Below are positions 31,690 through 41,054 of a DNA stretch of 64,000 nucleotides, one piece after another. The stretch's first letter is position 1. Each line of letters opens with the position of its first letter. This DNA comes from CAYUNE01 sp964446115 (GTDB taxonomy: Bacteria > Desulfobacterota > Desulfobulbia > Desulfobulbales > Desulfobulbaceae). Made by a program: the position numbers and the translations under genes. Under the pieces are notes generated by a model. The model saw only the letters and a program-made list of their open reading frames with translations, did not search any database and was not told the origin of the DNA. Location: NCBI GenBank assembly GCA_964446115.1, contig CAYUNE010000027.1, positions 142,009 to 206,008 of the forward strand, written 5' to 3'.

Positions 31690-34600
31690 TTATCCTTCCA
31701 GGGCCTTGAAGCGTCCCTGCAGGAACTTCCAGGCCTTTTCCACATCCTTCTGGGATTGGGCCATGAGCTGATCGGCCATGTCCGGATTGGTCAGCTTGAG
31801 CATGCGGTAGCGGTTTTCGTTTAGGGCATACTCGGCAAAGGGGATGCTCGGCTCCTTGGAATCAATGATCAGCGGATTCTTGCCACCATCTTCCAGTTCC
31901 GGATTGTAGCGGTAAAGGGGCCAGTGGCCGCAGGCAACCGCCTTTTTCTGCTGCTCCAGACCGAAGGCCAGATTGAGGCCGTGGTTGATGCAGTGGGCAT
32001 AGGCGATGATGATGGAAGGCCCGTTATAGGCTTCGGCCTCGTTCACCGCCTTGACGGTCTGTTGCGGATTGGCGCCCATGGCGACCCGGGCCACGTAGAC
32101 ATTGCCGTAGGTGGAGAAGATCATGCCCATATCCTTTTTGGGCATTCTCTTGCCGCCGGCGGCGAACTGGGCAACCGCGGCCCGCGGGGTGGATTTCGAC
32201 ATCTGGCCGCCGGTGTTGGAATAGACCTCGGTATCGAGAACCAATACGTTGACGTTTTCACCCGAGGCCAGGACATGGTCCAGGCCGCCGTAGCCGATAT
32301 CATAGGCCCAGCCGTCACCACCGAAGATCCAGACCGATTTTTTCACCAGATAGTCGGCCACATGGTAGAGCCGCGTGGCAATGACATTGTCGCTGCCCTC
32401 CAGCCCGGCCTTGAGAGCGCCGACCCGTTCGCGTTGGGCCTCGATCTCGTCCTGGGTCTGCTGCGAGGCGCCGAGGAGTTCCTCTTTCACGGCTGCATCG
32501 ATGAGGTTTTCGGCAACCGCGGCATCAAGCAGTTCAGCCGCCTGCTGGGCCAGCTTGTTGACCGTCTGCCGCATACCCAGACCATATTCGGCGTTGTCTT
32601 CGAACAGCGAGTTGGACCAGGCCGGACCGCGACCGTCTGCCCGCTGGGCATATGGAGTGGTCGGCAGGTTGCCGCCGTAAATGGAGGAGCAGCCGGTGGC
32701 GTTGGCGATGAGCATGCGGTCGCCGAAGAGCTGGGTCACCAGCTTGATATAGGGGGTTTCGCCGCAGCCGGCACAGGCGCCGGAGAACTCGAAGAGCGGC
32801 CGTTTCAGCTGACTGCCCTTGACGGTCTTGGGATTGAGCAGGTTGCTGTCCACCTCGGGCAGGGCCATGAAGACTTTCCAGTTGGCGGATTCGCGCTCGT
32901 GGACCTCCGGAGTGTTGGGAATCATGGTCAGAGCCGTCTGCTCGGTCTTGTTGCCGTCGGCATCCTTCTTGCGTGCCGGACAGGCGGTGGAGCAGAGGGT
33001 GCAGCCCACACAGTCATCGGTGGAAATCTGGATGGTGAACTTCCGTCCCTTGAACTCCTTGCCCGCCGCGTCAACGGTTTTGAAGCTGTCGGCGGCGCCT
33101 GCCTTTTCCAGATCCTCGGCAGAGACGACTTTCATCCGGATACATCCGTGGGGGCAGACCAGGGAACAGCGGCCGCATTGGATGCAGGTTTCCGGATCCC
33201 ATTCGGGAACGGAAACGGCGATGTTGCGCTTTTCCCACTGGGTGGTGGCGGTGGGCCAGCGGCCATCCGCCGGAATCTGGGAGACCTTCAGTTCCTCGCC
33301 CTTGCCCTCGATCATCTTGGCGGTGACCTCCTTGACAAAGTCCGGGGCGTCATCGGGAACCACGGGGGGTACCTCATGGCCGGAAATCGTATCCGGCACC
33401 CGGACTTCGACGATGTTGTCAACGGCGCCGTCAACGGCATCGTAATTCATCTGGACGATCTTTTCGCCCTTCTTGCCATAGGTCTTCTTGATGGCGTCCT
33501 TGATGGCCCGGATGGCCTCCTCCTTGTCGAGGATACCGGAGATGAGGAAAAAGGCGGTCTGCATGATCATGTTGATGCGGGCGCCCAGACCAATGGCCTG
33601 CCCCAGTTTGATGGCATCGATGATGTAGAATTTCGCCTTCTTGTCGATGAGCTGCCTCTGTACCCGTGACGGCAGCTGATCCCAGATTTCATCCTTGCCG
33701 TAAGTGGTGGTGAGCAGGAAGGTGCCGCCCTCTTCAAGGTTGGAAAGCATGTCGTAGCGATCCAGGAACGAGAAGTTGTGGCAGGCGACAAAACTCGCCT
33801 TGTTGATGAGATAGGGGGCAACCACCTGGTTTTCACCGAAACGCAGGTGGGAAACCGTCATGGAGCCGGACTTTTTGGAGTCATAGACAAAGTAGCCCTG
33901 GGCACTGTTGTCGGTTTCGGCGCCGATGATCTTGATGGTGTTCTTGTTGGCGCCCACGGTGCCGTCGGAGCCCAGACCGTAGAACATGGCCCGGTAGACG
34001 TCGTCGCCTTCGATGTTGAATGACTTGTCGTAATCGAGGCTGGAAAAGGTGACGTCGTCGTCGGGGCCGACGCAGAAGTCGTTTTTCGGGTTGTCTGCGG
34101 CCATGTTGTCGAAGACCGCCTTGACCATGGCCGGAGTGAATTCGGCGGAACCGAGACCGTAGCGACCGCCGAGGATAACCGGGGTGGCGAAGTCAGCGTT
34201 GGTGTCGGCGGCCTCGCCGATTGCCGCCCGCACATCCAGGTAGAGGGGCTGGCCCACGGCACCCGGCTCCTTGGTTCGGTCCAGTACGGTGATGCGTTTG
34301 ACCGAGGCGGGCAGGGCGGCCACCATGGCCTTGGTGTCAAAGGGTCTGAACAGCCGGACAATCACCAGGCCCACCTTGTTGCCGGCGGAGATGAGGTGAT
34401 CGACGGTGGCGGCGACGGTCTCGGCGCCGGAGGCCATGATGACGATGACATCCTCGGCATCCGGGGAACCGTGATAGTCAAAGAGGTGGTAGGTGCGGCC
34501 GGTGAGCTCGGCAAATTTGTCCATGGTCTCCTGGACAATGCCGGGGACGGCGTTGTAATACTTGTTCACCGTTTCCCGGCCGGTAAAGTAGACATCCGGG

Positions 34601-35262
34601 TTCTGGGCCGTTCCGCTCATGGAGGGACGGTCAGGAGTCAGGGCGCGCTGCCGGTGGGCGATGATGAGATCCTCATCGATTATGGCCCGCATATCGTCCT
34701 CGCTGAGCTGCTCCATTTTCTGGATCTCGTGGGAAGTACGGAAGCCGTCGAAGAAGTGCATGAAGGGGATGCGCGATTTAAGGGATGCCTGGGTGGCGAT
34801 GAGGGCGAAATCCTGTGCTTCCTGGACATTTTTGGAACAGAGCATGCCCCAGCCGGTCTGCCGGACCGCCATGACATCACCATGGTCACCGAAAATCGAC
34901 AGTCCCTGGCAGGCCACCGAGCGGGCGGTGATATGGAAGACCGTGGGGGTCAGTTCACCGGCCAGTTTGTACATGTTGGGCATCATCAGAAACAGGCCCT
35001 GGGAAGCGGTGAAGGTGGTGCAGAGCGCTCCGGTGGTCAGGGAGCCGTGCAGGGAGCCGGCCACACCGCCCTCGGACTGCATCTGCGAGATAACGGGAAC
35101 GGATCCCCAGATGTTTTTCTGCCCGGCATTGGCCTTGGCATCGGCCTCGGCCGCCATCGGCGACGAGGGCGTAATGGGGTAGATGGTGATGACTTCACTC
35201 GTGGAATAGGCAACGTGGGTACATGCCTGGTTTCCGTCGATGGTGACCATTTTTCGCGACAT
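31690..35262 (-). CDS. por: Pyruvate:ferredoxin (flavodoxin) oxidoreductase, single chain
   Basis: The enzyme converts pyruvate and CoA to acetyl-CoA and CO2, reducing ferredoxin; it is central to anaerobic carbon flow. The 1190-residue chain has all domains fused. The N-terminal pyruvate domain includes VITIYPITPSSPM and IFGDHGDVMAVRQTG. The gamma-like domain has FVACHNFSFLDRYDML. Two [4Fe-4S] ferredoxin motifs are CIQCGRCSLVCPHGC and CVGCTLCSTACP. The thiamine-diphosphate domain contains CAGCGETPY, GDGWAYDIGYGGLDH and LDTEVYSNTGGQMSKSTP. The ribosome-binding site AAGGAGAAAATCT is strong. A perfect terminator follows, and a CBS-ACT protein gene lies 111 bases upstream in the same direction, so the two are probably one operon. 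nifJ is the name used in other organisms. Confidence 0.98.
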   Translation of the reverse strand: MSRKMVTIDGNQACTHVAYSTSEVITIYPITPSSPMAAEADAKANAGQKNIWGSVPVISQMQSEGGVAGSLHGSLTTGALCTTFTASQGLFLMMPNMYKLAGELTPTVFHITARSVACQGLSIFGDHGDVMAVRQTGWGMLCSKNVQEAQDFALIATQASLKSRIPFMHFFDGFRTSHEIQKMEQLSEDDMRAIIDEDLIIAHRQRALTPDRPSMSGTAQNPDVYFTGRETVNKYYNAVPGIVQETMDKFAELTGRTYHLFDYHGSPDAEDVIVIMASGAETVAATVDHLISAGNKVGLVIVRLFRPFDTKAMVAALPASVKRITVLDRTKEPGAVGQPLYLDVRAAIGEAADTNADFATPVILGGRYGLGSAEFTPAMVKAVFDNMAADNPKNDFCVGPDDDVTFSSLDYDKSFNIEGDDVYRAMFYGLGSDGTVGANKNTIKIIGAETDNSAQGYFVYDSKKSGSMTVSHLRFGENQVVAPYLINKASFVACHNFSFLDRYDMLSNLEEGGTFLLTTTYGKDEIWDQLPSRVQRQLIDKKAKFYIIDAIKLGQAIGLGARINMIMQTAFFLISGILDKEEAIRAIKDAIKKTYGKKGEKIVQMNYDAVDGAVDNIVEVRVPDTISGHEVPPVVPDDAPDFVKEVTAKMIEGKGEELKVSQIPADGRWPTATTQWEKRNIAVSVPEWDPETCIQCGRCSLVCPHGCIRMKVVSAEDLEKAGAADSFKTVDAAGKEFKGRKFTIQISTDDCVGCTLCSTACPARKKDADGNKTEQTALTMIPNTPEVHERESANWKVFMALPEVDSNLLNPKTVKGSQLKRPLFEFSGACAGCGETPYIKLVTQLFGDRMLIANATGCSSIYGGNLPTTPYAQRADGRGPAWSNSLFEDNAEYGLGMRQTVNKLAQQAAELLDAAVAENLIDAAVKEELLGASQQTQDEIEAQRERVGALKAGLEGSDNVIATRLYHVADYLVKKSVWIFGGDGWAYDIGYGGLDHVLASGENVNVLVLDTEVYSNTGGQMSKSTPRAAVAQFAAGGKRMPKKDMGMIFSTYGNVYVARVAMGANPQQTVKAVNEAEAYNGPSIIIAYAHCINHGLNLAFGLEQQKKAVACGHWPLYRYNPELEDGGKNPLIIDSKEPSIPFAEYALNENRYRMLKLTNPDMADQLMAQSQKDVEKAWKFLQGRFKALEG

Positions 35263-35373
35263 AGATTTTCTCCTTGGCTTACTTGATTGACGGTTGCCGG
35301 TACTGCGACCGGCGGAGTTGACATATTTTTTCCGGGAAGGCGCCCGGGGCGCTTTCCCGGATTGGGGACGGGA

Positions 35374-36057
35374 TTATTTGATCGTCGGCATCTTGTCGAG
35401 CTCGTCCTTGCCGTGGTGGACGATGTTGTAATTTTCCAGCTCGGCGATATAGTTTTCGATGGCTTCGATCTGGGCGTCGTCGTGCAGAACCCGGATGGAG
35501 ACTCGTTTCCGCCCGTGGGGGGCATCGTCGAACGAGGTGAGGATGGAGAGGACCTGGGCCTCGTGCTGGCGGAACATGTCGATGATGCGGGTGACGGATC
35601 CGGGGGCGTCCGGCATGTCGATGATGTACTGGTGCGAGCCGTCGCGGATGCCGGCGGCGTGGATAAAGCCGCGGAGGATATCCGTTTCGCTGAGCAGGCC
35701 CACGAGGTTGCCGTCTTCATCGAGGATGGTGAGGCCGGAGATTCGCTTGTCGAGCATGACCAGCGCCGCCTTGGCCAGGGTGTCGGTGTCATACAGGCTG
35801 ATGGGATTGGGGGTCATCACCTCCTTGACCTTCATCTCGGAGAGGAGGTAGTACATTTCGTGCAGGTCCAGATCGGTGGTCGAGGAGGGCGAGGCCTCCT
35901 TGAGATCGCGGTCGGTGATTATTCCGGCAAGTTTGCCGTGGGACAACACGGGCAACCTGCGGATCTTGTTATCCTTCATGGTGCGGGTTGCCCGCATGAC
36001 CGAGGTGTTGGCATCCACTGTCAGCATTGCTGTTGTCATCCAGTCTTTAATGAGCAT
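35374..36057 (-). CDS. CBS-CBS-ACT regulatory protein
   Basis: This 227-residue cytoplasmic protein has two CBS domains and an ACT domain. The first CBS (about 1-60) starts IKDWMTTAMLTVDANTSV with a DNKIRRLPVLSHGKLAGIIT core. The second (about 75-135) has VMTPNPISLYDTDTLAKAA and ISGLTILDEDGNLVGLLSE. The ACT domain runs from about 142-220 (QYIIDMPDAPGSVTRIIDMF). CBS pairs usually bind adenine nucleotides and ACT domains bind amino acids, so the protein may sense energy charge and a metabolite. It lies upstream of the pyruvate:ferredoxin oxidoreductase gene, and a role in regulating that enzyme is inferred from position only. AGGAG lies six bases before the start. A promoter is visible at 36230-36258. 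Confidence 0.85.
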   Translation of the reverse strand: MLIKDWMTTAMLTVDANTSVMRATRTMKDNKIRRLPVLSHGKLAGIITDRDLKEASPSSTTDLDLHEMYYLLSEMKVKEVMTPNPISLYDTDTLAKAALVMLDKRISGLTILDEDGNLVGLLSETDILRGFIHAAGIRDGSHQYIIDMPDAPGSVTRIIDMFRQHEAQVLSILTSFDDAPHGRKRVSIRVLHDDAQIEAIENYIAELENYNIVHHGKDELDKMPTIK

Positions 36058-36423
36058 GGGAATCTCCTGTATGTGTAAGGGCGACGCATGAATAGACGGG
36101 GCTGTCGGCTCATGATCCCCCGCCCGGACAATCCGTCAAAAAGAACTTGACTCCGGGCCATAAGTTTCATTAATCAACAGCCGTATCAAGAGCCTGAAAA
36201 TGAGCTGTTGCATAGCTCGGTAATCTCACATAATAGAATATTTAAGCCTTGTTCGCAAGATGAAAGCGCCCTCTTTTGCGCATACGCCCCTCTTTTCACG
36301 GCAGTTGCAGGAGCGGTGGAGCCGGCGCTGCCGCCGTGAACTAAGCGCTTGCAGCCGGGAGATACATTACACCACCGGGTTGCGGGCCCTGTAAATGGTT
36401 ATCCGTGAATCCTTCAGCCGGAG
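36058..36423. other. Divergent region with long leader of the CBS-ACT/POR operon
   Basis: This 366-base gap contains the CBS-ACT promoter and a leader of about 170 bases on the minus strand. The leader shows a short stem (GAGCT/AGCTC around 36202-36219) and CCGG arms around a TTGACGGATTGT segment, so it may fold. The plus-strand side, before pabB, has no clear promoter. No protein is encoded. Confidence 0.5.
36230..36258 (-). promoter_or_regulatory. Sigma70-like promoter of the CBS-ACT/POR operon
   Basis: On the minus strand TTGCGA (36253-36258) and TATTAT (36230-36235) are 17 bases apart. This predicts a transcript start near 36223 and a 165-base leader. Confidence 0.65.
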
Positions 36424-38331
36424 ATGACATTGTTTACCAACCAACAGTTGCAGGCCTTTCTCTTGCGTCTTACCGCAAAAGATGACTTTGTTTTTCTGGA
36501 TTGCGGCCGGCCCGGTCCCGGTGCCGGAGACTCCCGGCTGTTTCTTTCGCCGGTGGCGCGTCTGAGTTGTGATGGCCGCGATGATGCCGCCGGATTCCTG
36601 CGGCAGGCCGAGGAGTTTCTGGCCCGGGGATATTACCTGGCGGGATGGATTGCCTATGAGTTCGGCTACCTGCTGGAACCGAGCTTGCGCCGCCTGCTTC
36701 ATCGCGCACCGTCGTCTTCCACTCCCCTGGCCCGGCTGGGAGTTTATACCCGGTCGCTGGATCCACACTCGTTTTTGTCCGCCCGGCCGGGAGAAGATGA
36801 GGGGGAGGCCTCCGAAATCCCTGCTGAAAACGGCTTTCTGGCCCATGTCCGCACCAACGTGGAGCGGGATGATTACCTCCGGGCCATCAGGCGGATCAGG
36901 GAGTATATCGTTTGCGGCGATACCTACCAGGTCAACTTTACCATCAAGCTGAAGTTCAAGCTCCTCTGTTCCCTCACCGCTCTGTACCGGGCGCTGCGTT
37001 TCAACCAGAGCGTCTCCTACGGGGCATGGATTCGCGAAGGGGGGAGGGACATCATGAGCTTTTCGCCGGAGCTTTTTTTCGAGTACGACAGCGGCGGGAT
37101 CCGGGTGCGGCCCATGAAGGGGACGCTGCGCCGGGGACGCACCACGGCCGAGGATGAAGAACTGCGGCAGCTGCTTGGCAGCGATGTCAAGAATCGGGCG
37201 GAAAACGTCATGATCGTCGACCTGCTGCGCAACGACCTGGGGCGCCTGCTCCATGATACGGGCGGCGGCCGGGTACAGGTCGATTCCCTCTTTGACGTGG
37301 AAACCTACGAGACCCTGCTGCAGATGACCTCCACCATTTCCGCTTATCCCAAAACCGGTCGCCGCCTGGGATTTCGCGAGGTGATGCGGGCGCTGTTTCC
37401 CTGCGGCTCGGTCACCGGCGCGCCCAAGATCCGCACCATGGAGATCATCGGCGAGCTGGAAAGGGAACCGCGCGGTGTCTATACCGGTGCGATCGGCTTT
37501 GTCCACGCCGAACGGGCCATGTTCAACGTCCCCATTCGCACCCTGGTACTGGAAAACGGTCACGGCGAGATGGGGATCGGCTCCGGCATCGTCTTTGACT
37601 CCGATCCGGAGGCGGAATGGCGGGAATGTCTGCTCAAGGGAGACTTTCTCACGCGGCCCCGACCCGACTTTCAGCTCATCGAAACCCTGCTCTGGCAGCC
37701 GCAATCGGGATACCTGCTGTTGGATCTACACCTCCGCAGGCTGCAGGATTCGGCTGGATATTTCCTCTTCTCCTGCGACCCGGAGCGGTTGCGCCGTTGT
37801 CTGGCGGCCGCAGCCGATGAATGTGCGGCGCAAAAGGGAGCCCGGCGGGTACGGCTGCTGCTGTATGCCGATGGTGAAATCAGCATTACCACGGCTGCCT
37901 GCGATTCCCTGCCGCTGACGGATCCTGCGGCGCCGGTGGTCTGTGAGCCGCTGCCGCGGGCCGTTTTTTCGGAAAAAAAGGTTGATTCATCCTCGCCCTA
38001 TCTCTTCCACAAGACCACCCGCAGGGAAATCTACGATCGTGAACGGCAACGGATTGTGGAGCTTGGTTTCCATGAGGCCTTTTTTGTCAACGAACGGGAC
38101 GAGGTGACCGAGGGCACAATTTCCAATATCGTCATCAGAAAAAACAACACCTGGCTGACTCCGCCCCGATCCTGCGGCCTCCTGGACGGTGTTTTACGGC
38201 GATACCTCCTGGAGCGGTCGGCTGTCCCCCTGCGGGAAAAAATCCTCACCCGTGCCGAAGTCGCCTCCGCCGATGAAATCTATGCCGTCAACTCGGTTCG
38301 CGGCATGCTCCGGGTAGAGCTGGCAACATGA
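36424..38331 (+). CDS. pabB: Fused aminodeoxychorismate synthase component I / aminodeoxychorismate lyase
   Basis: The 635-residue protein joins two folate-pathway enzymes. Residues about 130-400 form the chorismate-binding domain, with SFSPELFFEY, RPMKGTLRRGRT (the Lys that forms the covalent intermediate in PabB), ENVMIVDLLRNDLGR and CGSVTGAPKIRTMEI. Residues about 415-635 form a class IV PLP fold like PabC, with the lysine motif FHKTTRREIYD and EAFFVNERDEVTEGTISNIV. Together they make 4-aminobenzoate from chorismate, with glutamine amidotransferase PabA supplied elsewhere. The ATG at 36424 directly follows CGGAG with no spacer, which is unusual; a TTG two codons later would have the normal distance and may be the real start. 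The gene is transcribed alone and is convergent with oleD. Confidence 0.93.
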   Translation: MTLFTNQQLQAFLLRLTAKDDFVFLDCGRPGPGAGDSRLFLSPVARLSCDGRDDAAGFLRQAEEFLARGYYLAGWIAYEFGYLLEPSLRRLLHRAPSSSTPLARLGVYTRSLDPHSFLSARPGEDEGEASEIPAENGFLAHVRTNVERDDYLRAIRRIREYIVCGDTYQVNFTIKLKFKLLCSLTALYRALRFNQSVSYGAWIREGGRDIMSFSPELFFEYDSGGIRVRPMKGTLRRGRTTAEDEELRQLLGSDVKNRAENVMIVDLLRNDLGRLLHDTGGGRVQVDSLFDVETYETLLQMTSTISAYPKTGRRLGFREVMRALFPCGSVTGAPKIRTMEIIGELEREPRGVYTGAIGFVHAERAMFNVPIRTLVLENGHGEMGIGSGIVFDSDPEAEWRECLLKGDFLTRPRPDFQLIETLLWQPQSGYLLLDLHLRRLQDSAGYFLFSCDPERLRRCLAAAADECAAQKGARRVRLLLYADGEISITTAACDSLPLTDPAAPVVCEPLPRAVFSEKKVDSSSPYLFHKTTRREIYDRERQRIVELGFHEAFFVNERDEVTEGTISNIVIRKNNTWLTPPRSCGLLDGVLRRYLLERSAVPLREKILTRAEVASADEIYAVNSVRGMLRVELAT

Positions 38332-38378
38332 CGCCGGCCCTGGATCGCTATTGATTTACCCGTGGTTACAGTGACATT

Positions 38379-39389
38379 CTACTCACCACGGCGAGTTGTG
38401 GTGCTGGTCAGGCCGGCTATCAACCGATCAAGGCCCTCGGCGGTGGAGACCTGTTCCCGGTAGCCCAGGAGGGTTGCCGCCGCTGTCTTGTCGAACCAGT
38501 GGGAGAGGGCGAGTTGTTCGGCCAGGAATCTGGTCATGGCCGGTTCCGACCGCAGTCGCAGCAGGGAATAGGTTATCTCCAGCAGGCGACCCAGCCGTCG
38601 GGCCCGGGCCAGGGAGATCTTTCCGGTGACGGCGGGAATATCCAGGCGGGCGAACAGGTCGTTGATCCAGGGCCAGAGGGCCACGGGTTCCTGCTGGCCG
38701 ATGAAAAAGGCCCGGCCGGCAGCGGTTGCCGTGCTGTGAAGATTACGGGCGGCGCACAGATGAGCAAAGACGACGTTGTCGATGTAGGCGATATCCACCA
38801 TGTTGGTCCCGTTGCCGACGATTCTCAGGCGGTTCCGGGAGCCGCGTTGCAGAAGCCGCGGTATCAGGTTGGTATCGCCGGGTCCCCAGACCAGGTGGGG
38901 ACGGATGGCAACGGTGCGCAGGTGCTCGTTGTTTGCGGCCAGAACCCGTTGTTCGGCCCGGATCTTGGTTGCCGCATAGTGACAGAGCGGCCTGACGGCA
39001 TAGGGAGTCGACTCGTCAACGCCCTGGAGATCGCGGCCGTCAAAGACCACCGACGGGGTCGAGGTGTACACCAGCACCGCGATTCCGTGGCGGCGGCAGG
39101 CGTCGATGACGTTGTCGGTCCCGGCAACGTTGACGGCCTCATATTCCCGCAACGGCCCCCAGATGCCTGCCTTGGCAGCCACGTGAAATACGGTGTCGCA
39201 GCGGCTTGCAGCCGCTGCCACGGTTTCCCTCTCACGGATATCCCCCCGGATGCATTCGGCGCCCGCCGCTGTTGCCGCGGGATAATGATTACGCCCCAGC
39301 ACCCGCACCCCGATCCCTTGTTCCGTCAGCTTGCGTACCAGGGCCAGGCCGATGAAGCCGCCGCCGCCGGTGACCAGTACTCTTTTCAT
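38379..39389 (-). CDS. oleD: OleD-type NADPH 2-alkyl-3-ketoacid reductase
   Basis: OleD reduces the 2-alkyl-3-ketoacid made by OleA to a 2-alkyl-3-hydroxyacid. The 336-residue protein is an extended SDR with the NADP-binding motif VTGGGGFIG, a second conserved stretch VFHVAAKAGIWG, and the catalytic pair in HYAATK (Tyr-x3-Lys). The signature TSTPSVVFDGRD followed by GVDESTPYA is characteristic of OleD. The ATG is preceded by GGAGGT at good spacing. The gap to oleC is 24 bases, and the order oleA-oleB-oleC-oleD is complete. It is the last gene of the long minus-strand run and meets pabB head-on with a 47-base gap and no visible terminator. Confidence 0.92.
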   Translation of the reverse strand: MKRVLVTGGGGFIGLALVRKLTEQGIGVRVLGRNHYPAATAAGAECIRGDIRERETVAAAASRCDTVFHVAAKAGIWGPLREYEAVNVAGTDNVIDACRRHGIAVLVYTSTPSVVFDGRDLQGVDESTPYAVRPLCHYAATKIRAEQRVLAANNEHLRTVAIRPHLVWGPGDTNLIPRLLQRGSRNRLRIVGNGTNMVDIAYIDNVVFAHLCAARNLHSTATAAGRAFFIGQQEPVALWPWINDLFARLDIPAVTGKISLARARRLGRLLEITYSLLRLRSEPAMTRFLAEQLALSHWFDKTAAATLLGYREQVSTAEGLDRLIAGLTSTTTRRGE

Positions 39390-39413
39390 GGTACCTCCAT
39401 GAAGGGGTGTCTA

Positions 39414-41054
39414 TCAGAGACCATCGCGTCCCAGACAGCCTCGGGCCGCTGTCTCCCGGGCGGCCCATTCAGCTAGTTTTTCCCTAAATATCTTGGCATT
39501 ATGCCTGATATCAACGGGAAAAGAGGGATGAATGAGAAAGATTTCTATTTTCCTGGTATGGGGAAAAGAGCGGGCCAGGCGGCGGAGGCGGGCGAACAGC
39601 TCACCTCTGTCCACGTTTTCTTCCACCGGTTCGATGATGAGTACCGGTTTCCGGGCCGCGGCCTTGCCGACCCCCACCAGGGCGGAGCGTTTTACCGCAG
39701 GGTCGCGGTTGAAGATCGCCTCGCAGCAGATGGTGTCCATGGGGCCGTCATCGGTGAGCACCCGGTGGGCTTTGCGGCCGCAGAACCAGAGCCGTCCCCT
39801 GGAATCCAGATAGCCCATGTCTCCCATTCGGTGGCGGATTTCCGCACCATCCCGGATTTTGGCCGCCCGGGTTTCCTCCGGCTTGTTGTCATAACCCGGG
39901 GTCACCACCGGACCCTTGACGACGATCTCGCCGATTTCGCCCGGGGGCAGTACTTCCGCTTGGCTCCAGTCATCAATGGGACCATCCTGAGAAGCGATGA
40001 TACTCACCTCCATGCCCGGCAACGGCCGGCCCACGCAGGTTCCCCTGCCCTCGCGGGTCAGCGGCCAGGTCTCCCCGACAATCTCCCTGCCGGTGATCGA
40101 GGTTACCGGCAGGCTTTCGGTGGCACCGTAGGGGGTGTGGATTTCCGCCTGGGGAGCGAGGATTTCCTCCACCCGGCGCACCAGGTCCCCGGGAACCGGG
40201 GCCCCGGCCATGAGGATCTTTTTCAGGGGCAGTTGCAGGGACTGACTGCGACAGTAGTCGGCCACCACGTTCCAGATGGCGGGCGAGCCAAAGGAATAGG
40301 TGACTCCATGGTCGAGGATGGAGCGGACGAATTTTTTCGGGTCGACCCGGGCCGGACGGGTGGGATCCATGTCCGGAATAACGGCGCAGGCTCCCAGGGC
40401 CGTGGAAAAGAGGGCAAAGAGCGGGAATCCGGGCTGGTCCACCTCTCCGGGACCGATGCCGAAGTAGTCGCGGATGAGGTGCAGCTGGCTGTGGAAAGTG
40501 CCGTGCTGATAGCACACTCCCTTGGGCGGGCCGGTGGAGCCGGTGGTGAAGATGATGGCGGCACTTTCTTCCCGTTTTGCCGGAATGGGGGTGAAGTGGT
40601 GGGAATGATCCCGGCTGAGGCGCTCCAGGTTTTTTCCGGGACCGGCTCCCACCCGGATCCTGGTGCGCACGGTGGCAAAGGGACGCCGGAAGAAAAGGGA
40701 GAGCAGCTGCACCTGGGAAACCGCGATCAGCACCCGCGGCTTCACCGAACCGATACAGCGCAGCAAATTGGTAAAACCCATGCCCGGATCGATGAGGATG
40801 ACCACGGCGCCCAGCTGAAACAAGGCAAAACTCAGGGCGATGAACTCCATGGAAGGCCGTACCATGAGCATGACCCTCACGCCCGGTCGCACGCCCCGGG
40901 CCTTGAGGGCGTTGGCGTAGCGGTTGCACCTCTTGAGCAGTTCCGTAAAGCTCCAGTGACGGTAGACTCCGTTTTTCCCCGTGATCAGGGCTGTCCGGTG
41001 CGGCTGTGCCGCAGCCTGTTCGTGGAGAGCTCCGGCAATATTGAAATCAGTCAT
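39414..41054 (-). CDS. oleC: OleC-type beta-lactone synthetase
   Basis: OleC is an AMP-binding enzyme that turns the 2-alkyl-3-hydroxyacid into a beta-lactone. The 546-residue protein has the acyl-adenylate P-loop TTGSTGPPKG, the YGATESLPV segment, and the C-terminal GDMGYLDSRGRLWFCGR motif. The OleC-typical run VMLMVRPSMEFIALSFALFQ followed by LIDPGMG sets it apart from ordinary acyl-CoA ligases. The frame extends upstream, but ATG 41054 begins MTDFNIAGALHEQ in keeping with the family, and it overlaps the 3' end of oleB by 8 bases. Translation is thus coupled with OleB, which acts on its product. OleB, OleC and OleD are known to assemble in some bacteria. Confidence 0.92.
   Translation of the reverse strand: MTDFNIAGALHEQAAAQPHRTALITGKNGVYRHWSFTELLKRCNRYANALKARGVRPGVRVMLMVRPSMEFIALSFALFQLGAVVILIDPGMGFTNLLRCIGSVKPRVLIAVSQVQLLSLFFRRPFATVRTRIRVGAGPGKNLERLSRDHSHHFTPIPAKREESAAIIFTTGSTGPPKGVCYQHGTFHSQLHLIRDYFGIGPGEVDQPGFPLFALFSTALGACAVIPDMDPTRPARVDPKKFVRSILDHGVTYSFGSPAIWNVVADYCRSQSLQLPLKKILMAGAPVPGDLVRRVEEILAPQAEIHTPYGATESLPVTSITGREIVGETWPLTREGRGTCVGRPLPGMEVSIIASQDGPIDDWSQAEVLPPGEIGEIVVKGPVVTPGYDNKPEETRAAKIRDGAEIRHRMGDMGYLDSRGRLWFCGRKAHRVLTDDGPMDTICCEAIFNRDPAVKRSALVGVGKAAARKPVLIIEPVEENVDRGELFARLRRLARSFPHTRKIEIFLIHPSFPVDIRHNAKIFREKLAEWAARETAARGCLGRDGL

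Noticed and set aside
31924..33669. Open frame of 581 codons opposite the pyruvate oxidoreductase gene
   Set aside because: It is fully covered by conserved minus-strand coding sequence and its translation shows no recognisable domain.
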